A stretch of 64,000 nucleotides of DNA from Lactobacillus sp. CBA3606 (GCF_002970935.1 NZ_CP027194.1:1612001-1676000), one strand, 5' to 3'; counted from the first letter of the stretch, positions 29,493 to 39,964 are shown. The notes: generated from the sequence alone by a model not told the origin. Translations and numbers: made by a program.

Positions 29493-30359
29493 ATGAGAAC
29501 AGCAATTGTGACCGATAGTGCCAGTTATTTATCAGCTGCGGATATCAAAAAATATAATATCCACGTCGTACCAATTACCGTGATCTTCGGTAAACAAACT
29601 TATTTAGAAAATGTTGAAATGACGACTAAAGAATTCTATGAACGGATGCGTACGGCTCCCGAACTGCCAACCACCACCCAGGTCACGTTGGGGCAAATGC
29701 AACAAATGTATGACCAATTAGCTGCGGAAGGCTACGATAATGTCATTAGTATTCATCTGTCTTCCGGTATTACCAGCTTTATCACCAACCTTGAAAGCTA
29801 TCTGCCTAACGTCACCAACATCAAAGTCTATCCATTTGATTCTTTGATTACGGCGGCTGGCGAAGCTTACATGGCACTTTTAGCGGCTAAATTAGTGGCA
29901 GCTGGTCAGACACCAGCCCAAGTCATTGAACAACTGCACCAACTCCGTGAGACAACTGAAGTTTACTTTGTGGTCGATAACCTCAGTCACCTCGTCCGGA
30001 CCGGTCGGTTATCCAACGCTTCCGGCTTGGTTGGGAACCTCTTACGGATTAAACCCGTACTAACCTTTGAGGATGGCAAAATTGTAGCGATTGAAAAAGA
30101 ACGCACGATGCGCCGCGCCTACCAAGCCATTAAGGCCAAGTTAGCCGCTGCCATTGCAGCGGCCGATTACCCTTTACGCGTGACAATTGAGAATGGCAAC
30201 AATCCCAAGTTACAAGCAGAGTGGACCGCCGATTTGATCAAAAGCTTTCCTGATTTAACAATCGACGAAGGCGAAATTGGCCCGGTAGTCGGCGTGCATG
30301 TTGGTGAAGGCGTGATGGGCTTGATTTGGGCAAAAGATTGGGAAAAATGGCCCGATTGA
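29493..30359 (+). CDS. DegV-family fatty-acid-binding protein
   Basis: A 288-residue DegV/FakB-type protein. It begins with IVTDSASYLSAADIKKYNIHVVPITVIFG and has SIHLSSGITSF and FVVDNLSHLVRTGRLSNASGLVGNLL. Members bind a fatty acid and present it to the kinase FakA for phosphorylation and phospholipid synthesis. RBS AGGAG precedes the ATG, and a terminator follows at 30409-30443. No fakA is nearby. Confidence 0.9.
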   Translation: MRTAIVTDSASYLSAADIKKYNIHVVPITVIFGKQTYLENVEMTTKEFYERMRTAPELPTTTQVTLGQMQQMYDQLAAEGYDNVISIHLSSGITSFITNLESYLPNVTNIKVYPFDSLITAAGEAYMALLAAKLVAAGQTPAQVIEQLHQLRETTEVYFVVDNLSHLVRTGRLSNASGLVGNLLRIKPVLTFEDGKIVAIEKERTMRRAYQAIKAKLAAAIAAADYPLRVTIENGNNPKLQAEWTADLIKSFPDLTIDEGEIGPVVGVHVGEGVMGLIWAKDWEKWPD

Positions 30360-30408
30360 CCGAATTAATTTTCAATAGCTACGCACAAAATTAAAGTTCA
30401 ATAATTGT

Positions 30409-30443
30409 AAAGGTGAGCTTGAACAACACCCAGGCTCGCCTTT
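30409..30443 (+). terminator. degV terminator
   Basis: AAAGGTGAGCTTG (30409-30421) pairs with CAGGCTCGCCTTT (30431-30443) with two mismatches, followed by TTTGC. Confidence 0.65.
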
Positions 30444-30560
30444 TGCATCCTATAAGATTTAGCAGTTGCATTAGCCTGACATTTCACTAAGCATAATAGA
30501 TACGAACTTAGCCCTATAGTCATAAGATTGTTTACGAGTAATTACGACAACTCAGGGTAA

Positions 30561-30599
30561 TCAAAAAGCGCCATAACCTGCTTTGGGTTAGCGACGCTC
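30561..30599 (-). terminator. Terminator after the XRE gene
   Basis: An imperfect hairpin with TAACC/GGTTA and AGCG/CGCT pairs is followed by CTTTTTGA on the minus strand, about 20 bases past the stop at 30621. Confidence 0.55.
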
Positions 30600-30620
30600 A
30601 TCTTAATTCGTAAAAAGCCA

Positions 30621-30992
30621 TTATTTTTTGGCTTTTTTCTTTTTACCTTTTGGCTTACCCGTTTCGGCCGTTGGCGCTTGCTTAAGCACTAACTTCCGTA
30701 CCTTTTTAAGTAGCTTCTTTTGATTCGTTGCATCGAGCTGCTCCCATAATGTAACCAATTCAGGCGTCATTTGCTTCGGCCCTGATGCCACAGTAACAGT
30801 GCCCAACAACCACTCAGGCGTGACTGACAGCGCTTGCGCTAACGCCGTGACCTTATCTTGTTTCGCCACGTATTTACTACTTAACCACTGACTGATGGAA
30901 GACCGCCCAATCCCAGTCGCTTTGGCTAATTGTGCCGATGTCATTTGGGCCTGCTGCATCGCTGTTTTTAATCGTTCAGCAAATAAACTCAT
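30621..30992 (-). CDS. XRE-family helix-turn-helix protein with lysine-rich tail
   Basis: A 123-residue protein. The first 65 residues form a Cro/CI-type HTH (QMTSAQLAKATGIGRSSISQWLSSKYVAKQDKVTALAQALSVTPEWLLG). A short linker follows, then a very basic tail, KPKGKKKKAKK, which may bind nucleic acid or the membrane. There is no peptidase or ligand domain. RBS GGAGG is present. The target is unknown; it is a single-gene unit. Confidence 0.85.
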   Translation of the reverse strand: MSLFAERLKTAMQQAQMTSAQLAKATGIGRSSISQWLSSKYVAKQDKVTALAQALSVTPEWLLGTVTVASGPKQMTPELVTLWEQLDATNQKKLLKKVRKLVLKQAPTAETGKPKGKKKKAKK

Positions 30993-31142
30993 TCAGAATT
31001 ACCTCCAATCTTAGTTTCCTTTGGTACTATCAATTAAGTGAACTTGCCATCAGTTTAGCCTTGTTAGTGCGGAAATTCAATGCTAACCAACTAATTGTTT
31101 ACTTTTCTAAACTATTTCAGTTTCATTTATTTAAGTTCGGCT

Positions 31143-31175
31143 AAAAAAATGAACCCAGGATAACTCCCAGGTTCA
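31143..31175 (-). terminator. Signal peptidase gene terminator
   Basis: An 11-bp stem (31150-31160 with 31165-31175, two wobbles) with a run of seven U on the minus strand, just past the stop at 31185. Confidence 0.85.
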
Positions 31176-31184
31176 CCGTTTACT

Positions 31185-31772
31185 TTAATAACCGATAGCA
31201 TTAACATTATGTCGTTTCGTCGTACTGGTGTCCCAAATGGGCACTTTAACCACGCCCAAAACTTTATTCGCTGGGACAAAGCCCCAATACCGACTATCAT
31301 TTGAGACTGAACGATGATCGCCGAGAACAAAATACGAATTTTTTGGCACTTTGGTTGCAGGAATGGCCCAACTATTCTTATTCGAAATCGAAGCCAAACT
31401 CCAATTCCCGGTCCCCTGTGTCCGCTCAAACTGACTAATAAACCCTTGTTTAACGACATGCCCATTGACGTAAACTTTCCCATCTTTAGAACTAACAGTA
31501 TCACCGGGCATCCCAATCACACGTTTCACATACTTAACCGTCTTCGATGAGGCATCGGGATCTACTTTATAAGCATTAAAGACAATGACACTCAGATGCC
31601 GAATTTTAGCCGTTTTCACAACTGCCACCCGCTCATTATTTTCGAGATTTGGCTCCATAGATGGCCCATCGACCCGCACCATCGTGAACACAAAATGGCG
31701 AATGACCATTGCAATCAGTAATCCCACTACAATTGGCAATATCCAGCTCATGATATTTTTGAAAGTTTTCAT
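31185..31772 (-). CDS. lepB: Signal peptidase I
   Basis: A 195-residue type I signal peptidase with one N-terminal membrane anchor (IMSWILPIVVGLLIAMVIRHFVF). The catalytic serine is in VDGPSMEPNLENNERV and the lysine in YVKRVIGMPGD, and the C-terminal box GDHRSVSNDSRYWGFV is present. It removes signal peptides from secreted proteins, such as the WxL and DUF916 proteins encoded further right. The ATG at 31772 follows AGGGAG; the GTG six bases upstream is too close to the RBS. Confidence 0.93.
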   Translation of the reverse strand: MKTFKNIMSWILPIVVGLLIAMVIRHFVFTMVRVDGPSMEPNLENNERVAVVKTAKIRHLSVIVFNAYKVDPDASSKTVKYVKRVIGMPGDTVSSKDGKVYVNGHVVKQGFISQFERTQGTGNWSLASISNKNSWAIPATKVPKNSYFVLGDHRSVSNDSRYWGFVPANKVLGVVKVPIWDTSTTKRHNVNAIGY

Positions 31773-31934
31773 TAACACTGCTCCCTTATCCCCGCCTTAA
31801 ATACTTTTAACAAGTATAATCCAATTATAGAAGCTTGTCCGTTAATCTCTAATGCTTTTTACAAATTATAAAGAACCGCATGCCCCTAACTGTGGGTTGT
31901 GATGCCGGTCCCAACATCAGTCTGCCAATTTTCT

Positions 31935-31966
31935 GAAAAAAAAGAGCTTGGATTTTCTCCAAGCTC
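31935..31966 (-). terminator. mnmG terminator
   Basis: A perfect 9-bp stem (31944-31952 with 31958-31966) followed by a run of eight U on the minus strand. Confidence 0.9.
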
Positions 31967-31994
31967 AAGTTCGTTATTTAATTGTGAAAATCAA

Positions 31995-33908
31995 TTAATT
32001 CGCAACTTTAGCAATCCGACCCTGTTGAATGTAAACACTCAAAATCGCAATATCAGCGGGATTAACCCCACTGATTCGTGAAGCCTGTGCAATCGTCGTT
32101 GGTTGGATTTTCTTCAACTTTTGATGTGCTTCTGTTGCTAACCCATCAATGGCATCATAATCAATCCGGTCTGGAATCTTTTTAGCTTCTAGCTTTTTCA
32201 AGCGATCAACCTGTTCCTCGGCCTTCTTAATGTACCCTGCATATTTGATTTGAATCTCAACTTGTTCAATAATATGCCGTTCTAAAGGTGTTTCAGGCGC
32301 TGGAATAAAGGTCATCAAATCCGCATAACTAACTTCTGGTCGTTTCAAGAAATCAGCCGCTAATACGCCATCCTTTAATTCACCTGAATGATGTTCCCGT
32401 AAAAATTGATTAACGGCCGCATTTGGTTTGATTCTGATTTTGCCTAAACGGTCAAGTTCGTTTTCAATTGCCGTTCGTTTGGCCTCAAAAGCGGCATAAC
32501 GATCATCACTAATGAGCCCGAGTTCCCGACCTTTATCCGTTAACCGTAAATCAGCATTATCATGCCGCAAAATTAAGCGGTATTCGGCCCGACTAGTTAA
32601 CAAGCGATAGGGTTCATTCGTGCCCTTAGTGACCAAGTCATCAATCATGACTCCGATATACGCATCACTGCGTTTCAAGGTCAATTGACCTCGGTCTAAA
32701 GCCCGTAACCCAGCATTAATCCCAGCAATCAATCCTTGACCAGCGGCTTCTTCATAGCCGGAAGTCCCATTGGTTTGACCAGCCGTATAAAGATTCTTAA
32801 CCCGTTTCGTTTCTAATGTCGCCTTTAATTGATAAGGTGAGACCACATCATATTCAATGGCATAACCTGGCCGCATCATCTCAGCCGTTTCAAGACCCTT
32901 AATCGAATGCAGAATCCGTTGTTGCACTTCTTCTGGCATTGAGGTTGAGAGGCCTTGAACGTACCATTCATCCGTGTTGCGCCCTTCTGGTTCTAGGAAC
33001 AATTGATGCCGTTTCTTGTCAGCGAAACGCACAATTTTATCCTCAATTGACGGACAATATCGGGGGCCAACACCTTCAATCACACCAGTAAACATTGGTG
33101 CTCGATCGAGATTTTCTCGGATAATACGATGTGTCGTTTCATTCGTATAAGTTAACCAACAAGAGAGTTGGTGCTTTAAGTCAATATAATCTTCATCTTT
33201 AGTCTCAAAACTAAAATGATGAGGATCGGCATCGCCAGGTTGTTCTTCAGTCACACCGTAATCGATGGTCGTCCCATCGACCCGCGGTGGTGTCCCGGTC
33301 TTGAAGCGTTCAAGATCAAAGCCCAGCCGTTTTAAATCTTCTGATAACTTCATGGCAGGTTGTGAATTATTAGGCCCAGATGAATACATCAATTCACCAA
33401 TAATAATCTTGCCACGGGCAGCCGTTCCAGTCGTCAAAACCACACTCTTAGCCCGATAACGTGCCCCGGTATTGGTAATAACCCCTTCACAGACCCCGTC
33501 TTCAACGATTAAGCCATCAACAATACCTTGGCGTAGCGTCAAGTTGGGTTCCCGTTCAATGGTATGCTTCATTTCAGCATGATAAGCATGCTTATCCGCT
33601 TGGGCCCGCAAAGCACGAACTGCTGGGCCTTTACCGGTATTTAGCATCCGCATTTGAACATAAGTTTTATCGATGTTATGCCCCATTTCACCACCAAGGG
33701 CATCAATTTCACGCACGACGATGCCTTTAGCTGGACCACCAACGGACGGATTACAAGGCATGAACGCCACCATATCCAAGTTAATCGTCATTAAAAGGGT
33801 CCGATTACCCATCCGAGCAGCTGCTAATGCCGCTTCAGCACCCGCATGGCCGGCGCCAACGACGATAACATCATAGTCGCGGCCAGTATATTCCTTTACT
33901 TCTGTCAT
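31995..33908 (-). CDS. mnmG: tRNA uridine-34 carboxymethylaminomethyl-modifying enzyme, FAD subunit
   Basis: A 637-residue FAD protein (GidA). With MnmE it installs the cmnm5 group on U34 of certain tRNAs. The dinucleotide fold [21 protein letters not shown] is at the N-terminus, followed by [12 protein letters not shown] and [11 protein letters not shown], and the C-terminal helical domain that binds MnmE ends [14 protein letters not shown]. Length equals the family (about 630). It lies 24 bases after mnmE. Confidence 0.97.
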   Translation of the reverse strand: MTEVKEYTGRDYDVIVVGAGHAGAEAALAAARMGNRTLLMTINLDMVAFMPCNPSVGGPAKGIVVREIDALGGEMGHNIDKTYVQMRMLNTGKGPAVRALRAQADKHAYHAEMKHTIEREPNLTLRQGIVDGLIVEDGVCEGVITNTGARYRAKSVVLTTGTAARGKIIIGELMYSSGPNNSQPAMKLSEDLKRLGFDLERFKTGTPPRVDGTTIDYGVTEEQPGDADPHHFSFETKDEDYIDLKHQLSCWLTYTNETTHRIIRENLDRAPMFTGVIEGVGPRYCPSIEDKIVRFADKKRHQLFLEPEGRNTDEWYVQGLSTSMPEEVQQRILHSIKGLETAEMMRPGYAIEYDVVSPYQLKATLETKRVKNLYTAGQTNGTSGYEEAAGQGLIAGINAGLRALDRGQLTLKRSDAYIGVMIDDLVTKGTNEPYRLLTSRAEYRLILRHDNADLRLTDKGRELGLISDDRYAAFEAKRTAIENELDRLGKIRIKPNAAVNQFLREHHSGELKDGVLAADFLKRPEVSYADLMTFIPAPETPLERHIIEQVEIQIKYAGYIKKAEEQVDRLKKLEAKKIPDRIDYDAIDGLATEAHQKLKKIQPTTIAQASRISGVNPADIAILSVYIQQGRIAKVAN

Positions 33909-33932
33909 GATTATTCTTTTCCTCCGTACCGG

Positions 33933-35324
33933 CTACTTGCCTAAGCAGAACTGGCTAAATAATTGATCTAATAATTCATTTTCATAACTATCCCCGGTAA
34001 TTTGACCGAGAAATTCCCAACAACGGGTCATATCAATCTGAACTAAGTCTACGGGCATCCCCGTGGCAATCCCAGTCTGAACGTCTTGCAAGGCTTGTTT
34101 GGCCTGATTTAACAACCCGATATGCCGGGCATTAGTGACCATGACCGTATTTTGACTACTTTCGATGCCTTCATGGAAGAACATCTTCGCAATCCGTTGT
34201 TCCAGCTCGTCAACGCCAGCTTGTTGCAGCACAGACATGTTTAACACGTCGCTTTCATCAACCACTTTTAATAAGGCCGTTTGGTCCAATTGGGCCGGTA
34301 AGTCAGTCTTATTCAAGATGACAATGCGTTTAGAATCAGCCGTGTCACGTAATAATTGCTCGTCTTCAGGTGTCAATGGTTGGCTATTGTCGAGGACTAA
34401 CAAGACCAAGTCGGCAGCCCCAATCGCTTTCCGACTGCGTTCGACACCGATTTTTTCAACTTTATCATCCGTATCACGAATCCCAGCTGTATCGACTAGC
34501 TTCAACGGCACACCGCGCACATTGACGTATTCTTCAATCACATCACGCGTCGTCCCCGCGACATCCGTAACAATCGCTTTATCTTCGTGCAGTAAGTGGT
34601 TCAACAAACTCGACTTACCCACATTTGGCCGGCCGATAATTGCTGTTGCAAGCCCCTCACGCAAGACTTTACCTTGCTTCGCCGTGGCTAACAACTGGTC
34701 AATACTTTGGCCGACTTCGGTTGCTTTTTCTTTTAACATCTTAGTCGTCATCGCTTCAACTGCATCATATTCGGGATAATCAATATTCACTTCGACCTGC
34801 GCTAACACGTCTAAAATATCTTGTCGTAAGTGACGAATCAGCGTCGAAAGGTCGCCATCAAGCTGATTTAGTGCCACTTTCATGGACTTATCCGTCTTCG
34901 CTCGAATCAAATCCATCACGGCTTCAGCCTGTGACAAGTCCAACCGACCGTTAAGAAAGGCCCGTTTGGTAAATTCACCCGGTTCAGCCATCCGCGCCCC
35001 ATGACTTAAAATCAATTGTAAAATCTCGTTGGTCGCAACTAAGCCACCATGACAGTTAATTTCAATCACATCTTCACGTGTATACGTCTTCGGTGCTCGC
35101 ATCACGGAAGCCATGACTTCATCAATTTCTTGATGGGTTTCTGGGTCAATAATATGCCCATAATTAATCGTGTGGGTGTGGACCTGACTAAGATCCTTGC
35201 CCTTAAAAATCTGAGCAATGACGTCTAAGGTCTGATCACCGCTCACGCGAATAATCGAAATGCCCCCTTCACCAGGTGGCGTTGAAATTGCTGCGATTGT
35301 ATCAAATTCTGTGGTTACTGCCAT
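33933..35324 (-). CDS. mnmE: tRNA modification GTPase
   Basis: A 463-residue MnmE/TrmE. The N-terminal folate-binding domain begins [24 protein letters not shown]. The inserted G domain has [12 protein letters not shown] (G1), DVAGTTRD (G2), DTAGIRDT (G3) and NKTD (G4). The C-terminal CLGK holds the conserved cysteine. Its partner MnmG is encoded next in the operon. RBS AAGGACC is weak but close. Confidence 0.97.
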   Translation of the reverse strand: MAVTTEFDTIAAISTPPGEGGISIIRVSGDQTLDVIAQIFKGKDLSQVHTHTINYGHIIDPETHQEIDEVMASVMRAPKTYTREDVIEINCHGGLVATNEILQLILSHGARMAEPGEFTKRAFLNGRLDLSQAEAVMDLIRAKTDKSMKVALNQLDGDLSTLIRHLRQDILDVLAQVEVNIDYPEYDAVEAMTTKMLKEKATEVGQSIDQLLATAKQGKVLREGLATAIIGRPNVGKSSLLNHLLHEDKAIVTDVAGTTRDVIEEYVNVRGVPLKLVDTAGIRDTDDKVEKIGVERSRKAIGAADLVLLVLDNSQPLTPEDEQLLRDTADSKRIVILNKTDLPAQLDQTALLKVVDESDVLNMSVLQQAGVDELEQRIAKMFFHEGIESSQNTVMVTNARHIGLLNQAKQALQDVQTGIATGMPVDLVQIDMTRCWEFLGQITGDSYENELLDQLFSQFCLGK

Positions 35325-35428
35325 ACCTTCAGGTCCTTTCTAAACGTGTTTGGAACGCTTTACCATCTCAAATACCATACCAAATTTCACTTACAATTAG
35401 TTAACAATATGTCCTAAAATGCAGAAAA

Positions 35429-35473
35429 AAAGTGCCTAGTCCACGCCACCTTAAAGCGTGGATAAAGCACTTT
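35429..35473 (-). terminator. Terminator after jag
   Basis: A bulged stem formed by AAAGTGC/GCACTTT and TCCACGC/GCGTGGA, with a run of seven U on the minus strand. It separates jag from mnmE. The remaining bases of the 243-base gap hold no gene. Confidence 0.8.
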
Positions 35474-35567
35474 GACTACTTTATCTAAAAGATAAGAATG
35501 ATTAATACCTATACTATAATAGCTCATTTGCGGTTTGTCAAACGCCTGTTTGCATCCGCAAATGGCC

Positions 35568-36416
35568 CTACTTCCGAATCGCTACAACCACGGCCCGGTG
35601 CGGATCACGGCCCGCTGAAAAAGTGGTGACGTGATGATTATCGGCTAATTCCGCATGAATGAGTTTCCGTTCAAAGGATGGCATCGGATCTAAGAAAACT
35701 TGTTTGCCGGTCGCAATAACTTCACGCGCCGTATTTTCAGCTAACCGCTGCAAGGTCTCTGCGCGCCGTTCACGATAATCGTCAACATCTAAGCTCACAT
35801 TAACGTGGGAAGCCCCGTGATGATTCATGTAGACTTGGGCTAAATCTTGTAACGCATTAATCGTCCGACCGTGTTTCCCAATCAACAAGCCTTGCTTCGC
35901 TGTATCAAAATTCAAAAGCGCATACCGATTACCAAAATCAACATCTAAGTCTGCCGTAATCCCTAATTGTTTCACAATTTTTAATAAGTACGCACTCAAA
36001 TCACGTACCGCCTGCTCATTAGCCGCCTGCCGGGCTGCAATTTGGGCCGGGGTCTTTACCGGCATTACCGACTTTACCGGTGCTGGTTGCGCTCGGGCGA
36101 CCACCGGTTTAGGCTTGGGTGTTGGTGTTTTAGCTTTAGTCACCACTGGCGCTACTGGCACCACCGGCTTAGCCACTGGCTTTACTGGTGCTTTAGCTTG
36201 CACTGGCTTTTTCGCTGGCATCTTGGTGACCGCGGGCTTAGGTGCCGCTTGGGGCTTCACGGTTAACCGAACTTGGGCTGCTTGCTTGCCGATGCCCAAA
36301 AAGCCCTTCTTAGGCGCCGTTACCAGTTCAATAGTGACTTGATCACGCGTCCGTGCCAGTTGTTTTAAACCAGCTGCGACCGCGTCCTCGACGGTATTAC
36401 CTTCAAATACTGTCAT
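35568..36416 (-). CDS. jag: RNA-binding protein Jag/EloR (KhpB)
   Basis: A 282-residue protein with an N-terminal Jag-N domain (MTVFEGNTVEDAVAAGLKQL to GFLGIGKQAAQVRLTV, residues 1-52), a long low-complexity linker of Pro, Ala, Lys and Val (about 53-130), a KH domain (ALLNFDTAKQGLLIGKHGRTINALQDL) and a C-terminal R3H domain (RAETLQRLAENTAREV; FERKLIHAELAD). It binds RNA with KhpA and affects cell elongation in related bacteria. The linker is longer than in many homologues (about 205-260 aa in total). Confidence 0.93.
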   Translation of the reverse strand: MTVFEGNTVEDAVAAGLKQLARTRDQVTIELVTAPKKGFLGIGKQAAQVRLTVKPQAAPKPAVTKMPAKKPVQAKAPVKPVAKPVVPVAPVVTKAKTPTPKPKPVVARAQPAPVKSVMPVKTPAQIAARQAANEQAVRDLSAYLLKIVKQLGITADLDVDFGNRYALLNFDTAKQGLLIGKHGRTINALQDLAQVYMNHHGASHVNVSLDVDDYRERRAETLQRLAENTAREVIATGKQVFLDPMPSFERKLIHAELADNHHVTTFSAGRDPHRAVVVAIRK

Positions 36417-36564
36417 ACGATTTCCTCCTCGATAAAAATACCTGCATTCATTATAGCATTCTCATCTCCAACTCGTGTCACTTCAAGTTAATTGCCCGAA
36501 TTGCCATTGCATTTGTTATTTTGACCATTTGGTAAAAATACGCATTTAATCGTCAAAAAACTTA

Positions 36565-36594
36565 CAAAAAAAGACCCACCAATCGGCAGGTCCA
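36565..36594 (-). terminator. yidC terminator
   Basis: GACCTGCC and GGTGGGTC form an 8-bp stem (two wobbles) around GATT, followed by seven U on the minus strand, just past the yidC stop. The bases between this and jag hold no further gene. Confidence 0.8.
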
Positions 36595-36602
36595 ACTTAC
36601 AT

Positions 36603-37436
36603 TTAACGTTTATGATTCCGAATTGCCCGTTTTCTAGCTTTTTCAAGCGCTTGTGTCCGCTCGCGTTCTTTTTGCTTCTTCGCCGCCCGTTCACGATTAA
36701 TCTTGAAGGGGTTTTGGAGTAACAACGTTTGACCAACTTGGAACGCATTAGAAATCACCCAGTATAACGACAACGCTGATGGCACATTGATAGCTGTAAT
36801 TAAGATCACTAACGGCATCAAGTATGTCATCGACGTGGTCATACCATTCTGTTCTGGTTGTGACTTCATTGACAACCATGAACTAGCGAACGTAAAGAGC
36901 GCCGCTAAGATTGGTAAGATATAATATGGGTCTTTGCTCCCAAGTTGTAACCATAAGAACGTCCCGCTCTTCAAGACTTGTGTCCGCCAAATGGCTTGAT
37001 ACAAGGCAATCAGAACCGGCATTTGCACTAGTAACGGCAACATGCTGGCCATCGGATGGACCCCATACTTTGAATAGAGCTTCTTCATCTCGGCCTGGAG
37101 CTTTTGCTGAGTTTCCATATCGCGTGATGAGTATTGCTTTTGCAGCGCCTTCATCTGCGGTTGAATCTCTTGCATGGCAACCATGCTACGAGTTTGGAAG
37201 ACCATCAATGGTAGGATCACAATCCGAATAATAATGGTAAAGGCAATAATCCCTAAACCATAACTATGACCGAACAACTGTGATAGCCAAATAATCGCCC
37301 GTGAGAAGTTCAAGATGATCCAGCCATCCCAAAATCCAGTGCTCTTATCCGTAATCGGCGTATTGCTACACCCCGATAAAACCAGCACTAGTGCCAGTAC
37401 GGCCAACATCGCCAGTATTTTTCTGTACTTTTTCAA
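36603..37436 (-). CDS. yidC: Membrane protein insertase YidC/OxaA
   Basis: A 277-residue lipoprotein insertase. The lipobox LVLSGCSN places the modified cysteine at residue 23. About five membrane segments follow, with the 60KD_IMP core (YGLGIIAFTIIIRIVILPLMVFQTRSM; LLVQMPVLIALYQAI) and a basic C-terminal tail (KQKERERTQALEKARKRAIRNHKR) that contacts the ribosome. It inserts membrane proteins with or without Sec. It lies 15 bases after rnpA. Confidence 0.96.
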   Translation of the reverse strand: MKKYRKILAMLAVLALVLVLSGCSNTPITDKSTGFWDGWIILNFSRAIIWLSQLFGHSYGLGIIAFTIIIRIVILPLMVFQTRSMVAMQEIQPQMKALQKQYSSRDMETQQKLQAEMKKLYSKYGVHPMASMLPLLVQMPVLIALYQAIWRTQVLKSGTFLWLQLGSKDPYYILPILAALFTFASSWLSMKSQPEQNGMTTSMTYLMPLVILITAINVPSALSLYWVISNAFQVGQTLLLQNPFKINRERAAKKQKERERTQALEKARKRAIRNHKR

Positions 37437-37451
37437 ACGAATGTCCTCACT

Positions 37452-37796
37452 TTAATCATTGTCCAGCAGGTGCGCTAGCTTTAGCGCATGGCTTAGATAA
37501 GCTTTGGTTTCGGCTTGCGACTTGCCGGCAACGGCTGGTCGGGCAATGACGAGGAAGTCCGCATCTTGTTTAAGTTGCGGCTTTAACTCGGTAATTGATT
37601 GCCGAATCCGGCGTTTCACCCAATTACGAGCAACGGCGTTTCCAATCTTTTTACCGACTGAAATGCCGACCCGAAAATGTGGCTGCTCCGGTTTCTCCAA
37701 AACGTAAATGACAAATTGACGATTGGCATACGAGTTGCGGGTCTCAAAAACTTGCTGAAACTCAGTTTCTTTTTTTACCCGATATGATTTTCGCAT
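37452..37796 (-). CDS. rnpA: Ribonuclease P protein component
   Basis: A 114-residue basic protein that helps the RNase P RNA process tRNA 5' ends. It begins [17 protein letters not shown] and has [27 protein letters not shown], the conserved RNR-type motif of the family. It is placed between rpmH and yidC as in nearly all bacteria. Confidence 0.97.
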   Translation of the reverse strand: MRKSYRVKKETEFQQVFETRNSYANRQFVIYVLEKPEQPHFRVGISVGKKIGNAVARNWVKRRIRQSITELKPQLKQDADFLVIARPAVAGKSQAETKAYLSHALKLAHLLDND

Positions 37797-37848
37797 AATC
37801 CATCTCCATGTGTGCGCTCAAGCTCACCTGAGCGAATTGCTACACAAC

Positions 37849-37887
37849 TTTACAGTCCTGAACCTAAGCGCGGTTCAGGACTGTAAA
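37849..37887 (-). terminator. Second hairpin in the rpmH-rnpA gap
   Basis: Perfect 16-bp arms (37849-37864 and 37872-37887) with a 7-nt loop. It lies directly after the rpmH terminator and before rnpA, without a clear U-run. It could be an RNA-processing or attenuation element controlling the rpmH:rnpA ratio. Confidence 0.65.
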
Positions 37888-37912
37888 GAAAAAGCCACTG
37901 ATTATCAGTGGC
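37887..37912 (-). terminator. rpmH terminator
   Basis: GCCACTGA and TCAGTGGC (37894-37901 and 37905-37912) form a perfect 8-bp stem followed by UUUUUCUUU on the minus strand, abutting the rpmH stop codon. Confidence 0.8.
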
Positions 37913-38047
37913 CTATGCAGACAATACTTTTCTGCCTCGTTGACGTCGACGAGCTAACACTTTACGACCACTGCTAGTGCTCATGCGTTTGCGGAAACCG
38001 TGCACGCGTTGACGATGACGTTTCTTTGGTTGGTAAGTTCTTTTCAT
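37913..38047 (-). CDS. rpmH: 50S ribosomal protein L34
   Basis: A 44-residue very basic protein: [18 protein letters not shown], then [20 protein letters not shown] and KVLSA. This is the complete canonical L34. RBS GGAGG lies 8 bases before the ATG. It is transcribed away from dnaA, as in other Firmicutes. Confidence 0.97.
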   Translation of the reverse strand: MKRTYQPKKRHRQRVHGFRKRMSTSSGRKVLARRRQRGRKVLSA

Positions 38048-38278
38048 TACAAATCCTCCTTCAATCTAATGACATGAATCAAGTCGATTAAGTCGTTATT
38101 TTCAAAACGCAGTCTATATCTAAATGCATTTCCTGAATACTATAGCATAAATAACCTTATTTGAAAACCACTATCTTGTTTTTATCCTTTTACGACCGGC
38201 TTGCTGGTCGCAAAGCACACCTTGAGTTTACCCATTTTAGCCTGTTACCACTGATCTCAAATTTGGTGCAAAACACTT

Positions 38279-38566
38279 GTGGATGAACCAGCTGCCATTT
38301 TTCTTGTCCCCAGTTTATGCACCGACTTGTCGACAAATTCACGGGGTGTGCATTGGTTTTCCACAGGCCCATTCTTACATGTGTATAACTCCAACAAACG
38401 TTGTTATAATCACCTTAGTTTCAAACACATTTCTGTGGACAACTGCCGACTTTTTAAAAACAATGCCTTTTTTAGACAGCTTGTGCATAACTTTAAAAAC
38501 AGGGTGTGATTTATTTTAACAACTCACGCACCCCCTGTGGAAAACTCACGATGTTCATGCTAGAAT
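38279..38566. other. oriC: oriC part 1: DnaA-box cluster and dnaA promoter region
   Basis: The 552-base rpmH-dnaA gap holds no gene but has several DnaA-box-like 9-mers: TTTTCCACA (38357-38365), TGTGTATAA (38380-38388), TGTGGACAA (38434-38442), TGTGCATAA (38482-38490) and TGTGGAAAA (38536-38544). Each differs by one base from TTATCCACA or its complement. A weaker TGTGGATGA lies near 38279. A bipartite origin with boxes on both sides of dnaA is the rule in Firmicutes. Confidence 0.85.
38538..38566 (+). promoter_or_regulatory. dnaA promoter overlapping a DnaA box
   Basis: TGGAAA (38538-38543) and TAGAAT (38561-38566) are 17 bases apart, 33 bases before the dnaA start. The -35 lies inside the DnaA box TGTGGAAAA, which fits autoregulation by DnaA. 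Confidence 0.65.
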
Positions 38567-38599
38567 AGAATTACGTTTTTTAAGAAAAGGGGTATCCAC

Positions 38600-39964
38600 G
38601 TGCTGGAACGTAATGACTTATGGAATATCATTAAGTTCTCCCTGAAAAGTGATCTTTCATCGATGACCTTTCAGACGTTTGTCGAACCGGCGAAACCACT
38701 CCAGCTCAATAATTCGCAGATGACGATTGAAGTCCCCACAAAACTTCATCGTGATTATTGGGAAAATAACTTGGCAGCTAAATTTTCAGATTATGCCTTC
38801 CAAGCAACTAATGAGCAGATTACGCCGGTGATGATAACCGAGGAAGAACGTCAGCAGCTTACGAAAAAATCGCAAGCGACTACTACCGGTAACGTTGCTA
38901 GTGACGCACCTGTCACCGCAACTACCCCCACATTTATGCGGGAAACGAAACTCAACCCGAAATATACATTTGACAGCTTCGTCATTGGTAAGGGGAACCA
39001 AATGGCCCATGCCGCGGCCTTGGTGGTCTCTGAAGAACCTGGTAATATGTATAATCCGTTGTTTTTCTATGGGGGTGTTGGGTTAGGCAAAACCCATTTA
39101 ATGCACGCTATCGGTAACAAATTACTCGAGTCAAATCCTAATAGCAAGGTTAAGTATGTCACGAGTGAGGCGTTTACCAACAACTTGATTAATTCCATTC
39201 AAACTGGAACACAAGAATCATTTCGCGAAGAATATCGGAGTGTTGATTTACTACTCGTTGATGATATTCAATTCTTCGCTAATAAGGAAGCCACACAAGA
39301 AGAATTCTTCCATACATTTAATGCGTTATATGAAGATGACAAGCAAATTGTGTTAACTTCTGATCGTTTGCCTAATGAAATTCCTAAATTACAAGATCGC
39401 TTAGTTTCTCGGTTTAAATGGGGCTTATCCGTTGATATCACCCCGCCTGACCTCGAAACACGAATTGCCATTTTAAGGAATAAGGCCGATTTAGAAGGCA
39501 TCAATATTCCGGATGATACGCTCAGCTACATTGCCGGGCAGATTGACTCTAATGTCCGCGAGCTCGAGGGGGCTTTAGCCCGTGTTCAAGCTTATTCGCA
39601 ACTAAACCAGTCCCCAATTACGACCAGTCTAGTTGCCGATGCGCTCAAAAGTCTCAACCTTAGTAGTAAGCTATCCGAAGTTTCAATTCCCATTATTCAG
39701 GAAAAAGTGGCTAAATATTATCACGTCACGATGACGGAGCTAAAAGGTAAGAAGCGTAACAAGCAAATTGTGACGCCGCGCCAAATTGCGATGTATTTAT
39801 CCCGTGAATTAACGGATAGTTCCCTTCCCCGGATTGGTAATGAGTTCGGTGGCAAGGACCATACGACCGTGATTCATGCTTATGATAAAATTGCGGCTGC
39901 CTTAAAAACTGATCCTGATTTGCAACAAGCCATCGGTGATCTCAAAAGTCAGCTAAATGGCTAG
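38600..39964 (+). CDS. dnaA: Chromosomal replication initiator DnaA
   Basis: A 454-residue DnaA. Domain I covers residues about 1-85. The AAA+ domain III has Walker [14 protein letters not shown] and Walker [10 protein letters not shown]. Domain IV ends with the DnaA-box-binding signature [16 protein letters not shown]. The start is GTG at 38600, with AAAAGGGG upstream. It opens oriC and loads the helicase DnaB. DnaA-box clusters lie on both sides of the gene. Confidence 0.98.
   Translation: MLERNDLWNIIKFSLKSDLSSMTFQTFVEPAKPLQLNNSQMTIEVPTKLHRDYWENNLAAKFSDYAFQATNEQITPVMITEEERQQLTKKSQATTTGNVASDAPVTATTPTFMRETKLNPKYTFDSFVIGKGNQMAHAAALVVSEEPGNMYNPLFFYGGVGLGKTHLMHAIGNKLLESNPNSKVKYVTSEAFTNNLINSIQTGTQESFREEYRSVDLLLVDDIQFFANKEATQEEFFHTFNALYEDDKQIVLTSDRLPNEIPKLQDRLVSRFKWGLSVDITPPDLETRIAILRNKADLEGINIPDDTLSYIAGQIDSNVRELEGALARVQAYSQLNQSPITTSLVADALKSLNLSSKLSEVSIPIIQEKVAKYYHVTMTELKGKKRNKQIVTPRQIAMYLSRELTDSSLPRIGNEFGGKDHTTVIHAYDKIAAALKTDPDLQQAIGDLKSQLNG

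Noticed and set aside
36042-36342. Plus-strand frames rich in His/Arg/Trp or Gly/Thr opposite jag.
   Set aside because: They are antisense shadows of the repetitive Pro-Ala-Lys linker of jag; no RBS and abnormal composition.
38325-38345. TTGTCGACAA palindrome near oriC as a regulatory site.
   Set aside because: It is only 10 bases and resembles no known box; it may be chance within the DnaA-box region.
38277-38519. Two overlapping 76-80 codon frames in the rpmH-dnaA gap.
   Set aside because: No RBS, no recognisable protein, and they overlap the DnaA-box cluster.
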